A DNA stretch of 21,248 nucleotides, from positions 1 to 21,248 of IMG/VR virus record IMGVR_UViG_3300036716_000705; one strand, written 5' to 3'. This DNA is from a virus. Below, one piece after another: positions 1 to 8,000 of the stretch; position 1 is the first letter of the stretch; every line of letters begins with the position of its first letter. Both the position numbers and the translations under genes were made by a program. Under the pieces are notes generated by a model. It was not told the origin of the DNA, made no database searches, and worked only from the letters and a program-made list of their open reading frames with translations.

Positions 1-1993
1 CAGTTGCTACTCCTGTTAAACTCCAATTCCAAGTTGGTAAAGTAGCGCCAGAAAGAACAGTATATGTGTGATATAACGTAAACGTTTGTCCGTCTGGATC
101 AACTTTATTTTTAATTGCTAGTGTTTCGGCATCTGTGAATTTAGTTCTAAATCCTCTTACTAGTGTTTTTAAGTTTCCCGATTCTGGAATAAACTTGTTT
201 AATGTATAATCTGTACCACTTACTGTTTTTACATCTGCCCAAATAGTAGTTCCGGAATTGGTCTCTAATTCAAGAGTGTCCCCCTCATATACTGTTTCGG
301 TCATCGATGCCGCTGATATTTTCATTCCGTCTAATGTACTGACTGTATAAGTTATTCCTGTTTGAGAAAGAACTACTTCAGTAGTATTAGTTTTATTCGC
401 ATGAAGAAATTTATTTAAAAGACTTGGATGTTTTATAGCATTTGATATTTCATTTCGTATAAAATTATCACTGTTTCCTTTGCTTTTGTTATAACTTAAT
501 GATATCGTTATTGGTTCGTCTTCAACAAATACACTACCATCTGAACCTGTTATACTCAAGTTAGAGTGATGTCCTAGAACATCATCCGTCTCATAGAAAC
601 GAGAGTTGCCAGCGAAAGAAGTATTTACTGCTTTAACTTTATTAACAACATTATTTCCAAGAGTTAACGGATATACATTATAATCTTGTGCATTGACCAT
701 TCTATCTTGTGCGTAATAACTTCTTGGTGCAACTCTACGCACACTTGCGTATGTTTCGCCTGAGAAGTTTTCACTGAAATCTTTTGTACTGCTGATTGTC
801 AATGATAATCTGTATGTTCTATTATCACTACCCGTATAAGGAATTGTTATTGTTTTATTAGAGATATCGTTAGCATTTACAGAAAAATTATCATTATCGA
901 CTGTTCTACGCCACACTCTGTAGTTTCCATATGCCGCATTACCAAACACACCATCTGGATAATGTAGTTCGATTGTATTGTTGTCTGTGGAATTTACACT
1001 TACTATGTCTCCAGAACCAGTTCGCAAACTATTATAAATTGCTGTCTCTCTTGTTTCGTTGTCTACTTTTGTTACACTTGATGCGTAAACACTTGTTGAA
1101 TCTATCTTCTGAATCCACACGTCAGAGTTTGATACATTGATTGCATTTACTCGTTGTATTCTATTTGAAACTTGAGTATTATATGTGAAGTCTTCAAATC
1201 CTAATGCACCAGCAACTGCGTAAACAAAGAATCCAGTTCTATCACTAGCAGAACCTAAATTGTCATTTCGGTTAATAATTGTAAAGTTGTTGTCTAATTT
1301 TGGTTCATCTTCTTGTATTGTTGCATTAACTGTGTCTAGAGATACACGAACCGCTTCAAAGTTTCTAGTTTTTCCATCAACGTTTGCAGAGAACGAATAA
1401 TTTACATTTTTTGTTGACGCTGTTTCATTTATTTCATACAAAGAATGCTCAACATCTACAACTGTTAATGTAGACGTAGGATTCTGAATTTTAGTAGTGC
1501 TTGAAAAAGCAGAATTTAAGACACTGATAAAGTTCTCATACCAATCTATATCATTACTATCGTTCCAGTTGACTGCCTTGCCTGCAAGAGAAACACCCAG
1601 ATTGTCATAGACATTTTCGTCAGTTGACAAACTAGTAATCTTCATAAAGCCTTTTGCATTAATAGGTCTAGTTTTATTATAACCTAGAGTTTTAGCCATT
1701 TGTAGAATACTTGCTCTACGTTCAGCAGTATCCATAAAGTTTTCTCGTGTATTCATATCTAAACGATATGATAAACTGTGTCCAAGATATGCAACTAAAT
1801 CTAAAATGGCAACAAACTCTGAACTTGCGATAAAATCATTAAATTTATCAGGATAAGTTTGGGCTGTGTATGTTAGTAAGGCTTCTCTAATTGTGTCAAA
1901 ATCATATGCTTTAAGACTAATGTTGGTGAATGCAGTATATACCGCTGTCCAACTTTCACTTGCAAATAAATTGTCTGTACGTTCTTGGCTCAT
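1..1993 (-). CDS. 6: Baseplate wedge protein gp6 (partial, C-terminus off the window)
   Basis: The frame is open from an ATG at 1993 to the left edge, at least 664 codons, while T4 gp6 has 660 residues, so little is probably missing. The N-terminal part reads like gp6: a segment around residues 60-100 (LDLVAYLGHSLSYRLDMNTR, then ENFMDTAERRASILQMA) matches the conserved helix region in which T4 gp6 has LCDLLAYN...ESFMRTANLRSSVVQAA. gp6 forms the ring of wedge arms around the baseplate hub and rearranges on sheath contraction. A GAGAGAA ribosome site lies just upstream of the ATG. It follows gene 25 by 13 bases, the same 25-6 order as in T4, and probably shares its late promoter. Family recognition is from remembered motifs; the C-terminal half was not matched in detail. 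Confidence 0.88.
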   Translation of the reverse strand, partial: MSQERTDNLFASESWTAVYTAFTNISLKAYDFDTIREALLTYTAQTYPDKFNDFIASSEFVAILDLVAYLGHSLSYRLDMNTRENFMDTAERRASILQMAKTLGYNKTRPINAKGFMKITSLSTDENVYDNLGVSLAGKAVNWNDSNDIDWYENFISVLNSAFSSTTKIQNPTSTLTVVDVEHSLYEINETASTKNVNYSFSANVDGKTRNFEAVRVSLDTVNATIQEDEPKLDNNFTIINRNDNLGSASDRTGFFVYAVAGALGFEDFTYNTQVSNRIQRVNAINVSNSDVWIQKIDSTSVYASSVTKVDNETRETAIYNSLRTGSGDIVSVNSTDNNTIELHYPDGVFGNAAYGNYRVWRRTVDNDNFSVNANDISNKTITIPYTGSDNRTYRLSLTISSTKDFSENFSGETYASVRRVAPRSYYAQDRMVNAQDYNVYPLTLGNNVVNKVKAVNTSFAGNSRFYETDDVLGHHSNLSITGSDGSVFVEDEPITISLSYNKSKGNSDNFIRNEISNAIKHPSLLNKFLHANKTNTTEVVLSQTGITYTVSTLDGMKISAASMTETVYEGDTLELETNSGTTIWADVKTVSGTDYTLNKFIPESGNLKTLVRGFRTKFTDAETLAIKNKVDPDGQTFTLYHTYTVLSGATLPTWNWSLTGVAT

Positions 1994-2006
1994 ATTATTC
2001 TCTCTA

Positions 2007-2363
2007 TTATTCTCTATCTAAATTAATACTTAATTCTACTGGCTCATTTGATGGTAGTATTTCAAGTCTCAATATAGCGTTTAGTGTGTGGTCCGAGTCT
2101 GTGATTTCAATACTAACAAATTTACATCTCGGATCATCGTTTATAATATCTGTTAAATCTGCTTCAATCAACTCAGTTGTTTCTTCAGTTAGCGGCTCAA
2201 ACAACATATCATGTATAATTGACCCATATGTAGGCAACATTACTCGTTCGCCTTTACGGGTCATGATATGATTCATAAGGTCTTCAATCACTAAATCTTT
2301 GTCATTTAACTGATGATTTATTGCATTTTTATTTTTGGTACTAAAACCTGTGAATAATGGCAT
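2007..2363 (-). CDS. 25: Baseplate wedge protein gp25 (GPW/gp25 family)
   Basis: A 118-residue protein, close to T4 gp25 (132). The core RKGERVMLPTYGSIIHDMLF at about residues 36-55, followed by EPLTEET, is the hallmark of the GPW/gp25 family: a basic turn, then P-x-Y-G-S and a helix ending in F-E-P. In T4-like baseplates gp25 joins the gp6-gp7-gp53 wedge core and contacts the sheath initiator; the same fold occurs in type VI secretion (TssE). It is the first gene of a two-gene unit with gene 6. A late-type octamer (GATAAATA, read on the minus strand) lies about 35 bases upstream. The start at 2363 is the only ATG before the conserved block. Confidence 0.93.
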   Translation of the reverse strand: MPLFTGFSTKNKNAINHQLNDKDLVIEDLMNHIMTRKGERVMLPTYGSIIHDMLFEPLTEETTELIEADLTDIINDDPRCKFVSIEITDSDHTLNAILRLEILPSNEPVELSINLDRE

Positions 2364-2397
2364 AACTTTATTTTCTCTGTAGTTTATTTCTTAAATG

Positions 2398-2405
2398 TAT
2401 TTATC
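2398..2405 (-). promoter_or_regulatory. T4-type late promoter octamer for genes 25 and 6
   Basis: GATAAATA on the minus strand, one base from the T4 late consensus TATAAATA, 35 bases before the gene 25 ATG. The same variant recurs before three other structural genes in this window, which supports it as the gp55-recognised element. Confidence 0.7.
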
Positions 2406-2463
2406 TCTACTTAATATTCGTAGTTTTTAATTGACAAACTGAAACAATAATGTTATCATAGTA

Positions 2464-2471
2464 TATAAATA
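2464..2471 (+). promoter_or_regulatory. T4-type late promoter octamer for clpP
   Basis: Exact TATAAATA on the plus strand, 33 bases before the clpP ATG. This is the T4 late consensus with no mismatch. It lies back to back with the gene 25 octamer in the 2364-2504 gap, which holds nothing else apparent apart from the clpP ribosome site AAGGAA (about 2494-2499). Confidence 0.8.
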
Positions 2472-2504
2472 ATAGTAGAATTTCATTATAACAAGGAATA
2501 CCTT

Positions 2505-3095
2505 ATGCCAAACTTAGTACCAATGGTCGTTGACCAATCAGCAAATGGAGAACGCAGTTACGATATCTTTTCTCGTCTATTAAAAGAACGAGTGATATTT
2601 TTGACTAGTGAAGTCAATGACTATCAGGCAGATTTAATCTGTGCCCAATTGTTATTTTTAGAAGCAGAGAATCCAGACAAGGATATTCATTTTTATATCA
2701 ATTCGCCTGGTGGTGCAGTAACGTCTGGTATGGCAATATATGACACTATGCAGTTTATTAGTTCGCCTGTTGCTACAACCGTGATGGGACAAGCATGTAG
2801 TATGGGTTCACTACTTGCACAAGCAGGTGCTGAAGGTAAGAGACATGTATTACCAAATAGTCGCACAATGATTCATCAACCATCTGGTGGTGCAGGTGGG
2901 CAAGCAACTGATATGAAGATTCAAGTTGATGAGATGATGAAAATGAAAGAAAGATTGACTCAAATCTATGTGAATCATAATTCTGCTGGAAAGAAATTTG
3001 ACGAATTAACCGCGGCAATGGAACGTGACAACTTTATGTCAGCAGAAGAAACGGTTGCGTTTGGTTTAGCAGATAAAGTTATAAACAGTCGTTAA
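2505..3095 (+). CDS. clpP: ClpP-type serine protease, phage-encoded
   Basis: 196 residues, collinear with bacterial ClpP throughout. The catalytic triad is intact: Ser99 in GQACSMGS, His124 in TMIHQPSGG and Asp175 in ERDNFMS. The oxyanion glycines in INSPGG (65-70) and the N-terminal LVPMVVDQ loop that docks with the ATPase are present. It begins almost at the position of the mature bacterial N-terminus, so the usual propeptide is missing and processing may be unnecessary. ClpP forms a double-heptamer degradation chamber fed by ClpX or ClpA; no such ATPase is in the window, so a host partner is likely (inference). The gene sits antisense inside the minus-strand baseplate operon, has its own late promoter, and overlaps the 3' end of the next gene by 4 bases. 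Target proteins are unknown. Confidence 0.96.
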   Translation: MPNLVPMVVDQSANGERSYDIFSRLLKERVIFLTSEVNDYQADLICAQLLFLEAENPDKDIHFYINSPGGAVTSGMAIYDTMQFISSPVATTVMGQACSMGSLLAQAGAEGKRHVLPNSRTMIHQPSGGAGGQATDMKIQVDEMMKMKERLTQIYVNHNSAGKKFDELTAAMERDNFMSAEETVAFGLADKVINSR

Positions 3096-3727
3096 GAGAA
3101 TCCAGGCACGAAACTGAATATCTTGGCAGTTTTTGTTCTCTGTTGAGCCAGTTTTTCGTCTACCTTGCCATTCTTCGTTATATTTTTTTGAATTTCGTCT
3201 GTTATTGTATACCAGTCTTTAGCATTTATAAGTGTAATGATTGAACTATTTTCTATAGTAGTGACACCTTCATAAAAGAAATGATACAACAATGCATCAT
3301 AGTGTGGCTGTGATATTTTTACTTTAATAAACTTCTCTAGTATCTTACCAATGTTTCGTAATTGTTTTTCTAAAATGAAATCTGCCATTCCTTTTGTTAT
3401 CTTCTCAAATGTGATATCTACACGTGTAGACGCAACAGTAATATATCCGTAATTCAATTCAGTATCTGATATCTTATAATTATAACCAACTAGATTATCT
3501 TTAACAGTAAGTGTTGGCTTATTGTCTAATATAATAGCATTCTTGCTCATTGATGAAAACGTTAAATTCTTTACATCTTCAAGATTTACTCTTACATTAG
3601 AAAGCATATATCTCGGATTATCATTTAGGTCATAACCCGTTCCTAGATAAGTGCCAGACGAAGTTATAACATTCAACGGCAATTGTATATAATTTAATAA
3701 TGAACCTTTTCGTTTATCGTATATCAT
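3092..3727 (-). CDS. Degenerate lysozyme-like protein in the baseplate operon
   Basis: 211 residues. The C-terminal third (about 140-211: [18 protein letters not shown], then [12 protein letters not shown], then [12 protein letters not shown]) follows the T4-lysozyme/GH24 C-lobe pattern of QxDALxxFxxNxG, STLLxxLNxxD and RRxxExxLF. Near residues 22-34, [14 protein letters not shown] resembles the family's D-x-x-G-x-x-T-x-G-x-G-H loop, but I see no glutamate about nine residues upstream and the active aspartate appears replaced, so it is probably inactive. It follows the spike gene by 9 bases; its ribosome site overlaps the spike stop codon, indicating tight coupling. T4 gp5 carries a lysozyme domain inside the spike; here a lysozyme-like fold seems to be a separate neighbour. 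A structural role is inferred. Alternative: an unrelated tail protein. Confidence 0.6.
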   Translation of the reverse strand: MIYDKRKGSLLNYIQLPLNVITSSGTYLGTGYDLNDNPRYMLSNVRVNLEDVKNLTFSSMSKNAIILDNKPTLTVKDNLVGYNYKISDTELNYGYITVASTRVDITFEKITKGMADFILEKQLRNIGKILEKFIKVKISQPHYDALLYHFFYEGVTTIENSSIITLINAKDWYTITDEIQKNITKNGKVDEKLAQQRTKTAKIFSFVPGFS

Positions 3728-3736
3728 TTTTTATTC

Positions 3737-5035
3737 CTACTTCGATTCGAATGCCGCCTTTACGGCTGCCTGTTGTTCCTCTGACAATACTGCCAATCTG
3801 CGACCTTCGTCACTGGCTGCCCAAACTGCAAAATCACTTGCCGTTTCTTTCAATTCTTTGGCTTGTGTTCTAATAAATGGCTCATGTGTTGGCATAGCAG
3901 ATACGATAGTATCTTTTACTTCAGTATTTTCTAAATCTTGCATGTCTGGCATAGAATCAACTAAAATAAGTTCTGACTCTGGTGCAAGAGGACCATTTAA
4001 ATGTAACTTACCACCAGTAGATACTACACAGTTAACTCCAACATTTATATTCATTCCTGCTTCGCTTTGTAAAAACTGATTGCCTACACTTCGTAAATGT
4101 AGTTCTTTATCTGAATTAATTTTAGTATTACCAAAACTATGCATCTGAATATTTTCACCTGCTTCTAAATTAATATTCTTGTCTGCTCGAAGATTGAAAT
4201 CTTTTTCTGTTCTCATACTCAATGAGCCCTCAGCATATACCATAACCTCACCATTTGCTCCAATCTCTACCCATCCAGATCCACTACTGTTTACTGCGTA
4301 AATAAAATCATTACCGCCATCTAAGATAACGGCAGCACCCGAGGCAGTTGTTATTCTTATTTGTTCAGGATGAATAGTACCGTCATCATTGATACTACCA
4401 TCGTCTATAGATACAGCAGAACCACTTGGTGTTTTAAATCCCATAACTTTAGAATGTTGAGGTATGTCATATCCGACATCTCTGCGAGGAGAAGATGTAG
4501 ATGTTCCTCTAAATCTATCAGTAAGTGTGCCCTGTGTAGCAGTTTTTTTGCTTCTTGGATCGTTTGCTACTTCTTTTTCATCTTTTTGAATATCGTCTGT
4601 GGTGGAATAAGATTTTGGCATTGGAGAATCGCTAAAAGCACCTTCACCAGCACCCGATCCATCAACCTTTGGAGAACCACTCACTCCTCCACTAACAACA
4701 TCGACAATGTGTCCTGCTTGAGCAAACCAGAATCCCTCGGTTGATTTACCACCATCTGCAAAGAAAACGAAAACAGTGATACCAGAATCAACTGGCGCAC
4801 TGTGAATAGAACCAGTACTAGCATGTTTGAAGTACATTGGATTATCTGGATCTTGCCCCAATGCTGGAATATAAGCGGCAATTCTGCCTTCTCCCAGTGG
4901 ATCAATAAAATGCTCATCAGTTTTATCACTTCTAGTAACAGTTATGGCTTTGTATATACCCCTACTTAGTGCATCACTAATTGGAAATGCTGATTTAATT
5001 TGTTCTCTTCTAATTGCTTTTACTAAACTTGACAT
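3737..5035 (-). CDS. 5: Baseplate central spike protein, gp5-like, without lysozyme domain
   Basis: 432 residues. About residues 30-125 look like the gp5/VgrG OB-fold (GEGRIAAYIPALGQDPDN..., GITVFVFFADG). Residues 125-195 are a low-complexity Gly/Ser/Asp/Lys linker. From about 195 (MGFKTPSGSAVSIDDG, RITTASGAAVILDGG) to 345 runs a beta-helix made of short repeats (SLSMRTEKDFNLRADKNINL, EAGENIQMHS), typical of the gp5 C-terminal needle. The final 80 residues are helical and unrecognised. T4 gp5 has a lysozyme domain between OB fold and needle; this one does not, as in cyanophage versions. It forms the trimeric membrane-piercing spike. An AAGAGAA ribosome site lies before the ATG, and the gene follows its neighbour by 14 bases. 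Confidence 0.85.
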   Translation of the reverse strand: MSSLVKAIRREQIKSAFPISDALSRGIYKAITVTRSDKTDEHFIDPLGEGRIAAYIPALGQDPDNPMYFKHASTGSIHSAPVDSGITVFVFFADGGKSTEGFWFAQAGHIVDVVSGGVSGSPKVDGSGAGEGAFSDSPMPKSYSTTDDIQKDEKEVANDPRSKKTATQGTLTDRFRGTSTSSPRRDVGYDIPQHSKVMGFKTPSGSAVSIDDGSINDDGTIHPEQIRITTASGAAVILDGGNDFIYAVNSSGSGWVEIGANGEVMVYAEGSLSMRTEKDFNLRADKNINLEAGENIQMHSFGNTKINSDKELHLRSVGNQFLQSEAGMNINVGVNCVVSTGGKLHLNGPLAPESELILVDSMPDMQDLENTEVKDTIVSAMPTHEPFIRTQAKELKETASDFAVWAASDEGRRLAVLSEEQQAAVKAAFESK

Positions 5036-5049
5036 TATGTGTTCTCTTA

Positions 5050-8000
5050 TTATGGGGTTGGGTCTATATAAAATTTATCGCCAGTTATAATTATCTCCAG
5101 CCTTCCGTCTTTTTTTGTAGGAAGTTTGCCATTTATTAATTGACTTTCTTGCCCTGATTTTATATCAGGGAATAAGTCTGCAATCTTTTCTTTTAAAGCA
5201 TCGTAGTCTCTCGAATATGATGGATTCATATCATCATATGTAGTTGTATATATGCCAAAGAATGTGCTAGGATTACTAATCGTTGTCGAAACACCATTTG
5301 CGTCAGTATATATAATTGGTGCAATGTTACTAAAATCTTTAACTTCAATAACATTTCCCATATCATCTGTTACGGTTGTCCTGTCTCCAATATCATAACT
5401 TGTTATTAGTTTGTATATCTTTTTGGCCTCATTATATTGAGTTACTTTATTAGGATTAGCCATTGCATATTCCCAACCAATTCCTTCACCAGCAAAATTC
5501 TTGGAATATCTTGATTTTAAACTTCCTGGTAATATAATATCCATAGTATTAAGAGCAGTCTTTACCAAGATTGGCGCTTTGTCTACCTCAATTTGTGCAA
5601 CTGGATTTTGTATTGGAACATATGTTGTATCATTGCCTGTTACTTTAGTTGCTACTGCTGTAATTTTTTCGGCTGGTAGACCAAGTTCTAAAACAGCGGC
5701 TTCAAATTCAAGTTCTTCTAATGATATTGCATCCACTACTCGATGACTAGGGTCGAAGTAATATGTCTTATTAAGAATCGCATCTTGTTTTAAACCAGAT
5801 GTTACTAATTCTCCTTGTATCTTGCCAATACTGATTGCTTTGCCAATATCCCCTCTGTGTCCTGTTTTCACACTAGCATTTATATCGTTGATTCCTTGTG
5901 CTAAAGTTTCAACGGTCACAAAATCTTTTTCTGTGAGTCTCTCTAGTTCTTCGGCTTTTCTAATTTGTGCCGCGGCTCTGAAGTTCATTGCTCTTCTTAC
6001 ATCATCCGATACTACTATTTTTTCTTTTTCAATATTTTCAACTATTGCTTTTGTTGTGCGTTCATACCATTGCTGTTCTCTAACAACATCATCAACTGTA
6101 ATTGGTGTTTTTTCTATAATGGTTTTAATTTCATCAACAAGAACTTTTACATCACCTGCTTCTGAAACTGTTAATGTGTCTGCATCAGTCTTTACAATCT
6201 CAAGTTTTCTTGTTTCAGGATTAAACACTTTTTCTTTTGCAACTACATTATCAACGGTTTCTTCAAACCAATGTGTGGCCTTCCAATCACCATTTGAATT
6301 CGGATAAGTGATTTGGTCTCTATATTTTTTTTCATTCCATGTATAAGTTGGAAGGTTTATTAATACCTCTGTTGCTTCTTTATTAACTAGTTCTGTATTT
6401 CCATTTAACATGCTGTTATCAACCGTTGCACCTAACGGCTCACTACTAGTACGTTCGTGTGTTCCATTAGAAATTTCTTCTAATATAACTGTTGGTGTTC
6501 TTTCTCCAGTCGCATCAACTACTAGTTTTTGTATGTTATCTGAATTGTGACCTGTAATGTTTAATTCACCTCCGCCAGCGATTTGATACATTGCAACTTC
6601 TTGTGCTGAAAGAACAAAACTAGCATCAGTGGCTGGATCGGCAATTACATCATTAAAATAATCATTGATTGCTGTTATAGTAGATGCTTTTCCTTTGTCC
6701 TCTATGGTAAGTCCGAGTGTTTCAAGTATTGTGGCTTCGGATGCTGTTACTTGCTCACAACTACTTGGCGCAAGACCGGTGGCACATGCATCACGTAATT
6801 TTCTTGTGTTCTCAAGGTAAATAAGAGAATTATTCCATCTTGCCCAATTATCTAATAGAATTGCATCATGTTGCCCTAGTGCTGGGTTTACTGGAGTTAC
6901 TGCTAATGTGTCTACAATATCTTGCTGTAGGTTTTCCATTCTTTCATTTTCACCCCCCATCTTTTCATTAAGTTCCACGTCAAACACACGTTGCCACGCG
7001 GCAACAATACGGTCAACATAATTTGGTCCCTCTTCTTCAATTTTATTGTACATTCTTTCCTGTATCACTTCAACTGATTCCATTTTTCCATCACCTACAT
7101 AATAATACCCGTTCAAATCCCGTCCAAGTACATCTCTATGAACACCATCTGCGCCAGTGACTACTACTCCTTCATAGTCTCCTTCATAGTTTCCTGTTGT
7201 GTAAGTCGCATCTATATCTACTTCTAGGTTAGCATCATTGGTGTCTGTCCTTTCGGTTAGTTGTCCTGCAGAAACAACTCCTGCGTCCGAAGTAAAATGT
7301 TCTGCCGTAGTGTTTTTTACCATCATTAATGTCTGAGTAAATATTCCATTGGAAAATGAACTTGTCATACTGCTCACTGCATATAAACTTGTAATGAGAT
7401 TTCTTTTAAGTATATTGTCGTGTAAGTCAACACCATCAGTTACTCCTGATGTTAATATCATGCCGTTCCAACCATTCTTTGTTGTTTGTATATTTAATCC
7501 TTGTTTGTCTCCTCCACCATTACCAAATGTTTTCTTCAAAGTTTTTTCACCAATCGGCATATATCCTTCTAACCAATAAGGATCACCCTTAATAGTTATT
7601 TGGGCGTGAATCATACTTGGCTTAAGTTGTTTTGATTCGTAGTATTTTGCTTTAACAAGTTCCAAATCTATATCATCGGCTGCTTTAAGTGTATAACTTC
7701 TATTTTCGGCACCCATCTTTCTTATTAGACGTTGAAATGTGATAGGGTTACTTGCTTGTGCTTTAAGAATAGTTCTATAATCATCGTTAGATATTTTAGA
7801 TACGAAATCATTATCTAATTCTTCTGCCAGTATTAGTTTTTTTGGATTTTTATTTGCGTTTTTGACGCCCTCGAATGCTGATTGAATTCCTTTAGACGCT
7901 TTGTTGTGTTTTGAACTTATGGTACTAGACACCGCATCCATATATGATTCTTCAGCGAGTGTTTGGGCGGCTTGATATTCTTCTCCTGATTTAGCCGCTA

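Noticed and set aside
5501-6307. Plus-strand open frames opposite the giant baseplate gene and similar frames opposite genes 46, 26 and the tape measure gene
   Set aside because: They are shadows of the real genes: skewed Ser/Cys/Phe composition, no ribosome sites and no recognisable motifs.
7160-7200. Short tandem repeat (CTTCATAGTCTCCTTCATAG) in the giant gene
   Set aside because: Only two imperfect copies coding for a Y-E-G repeat; no sign of a functional repeat array.
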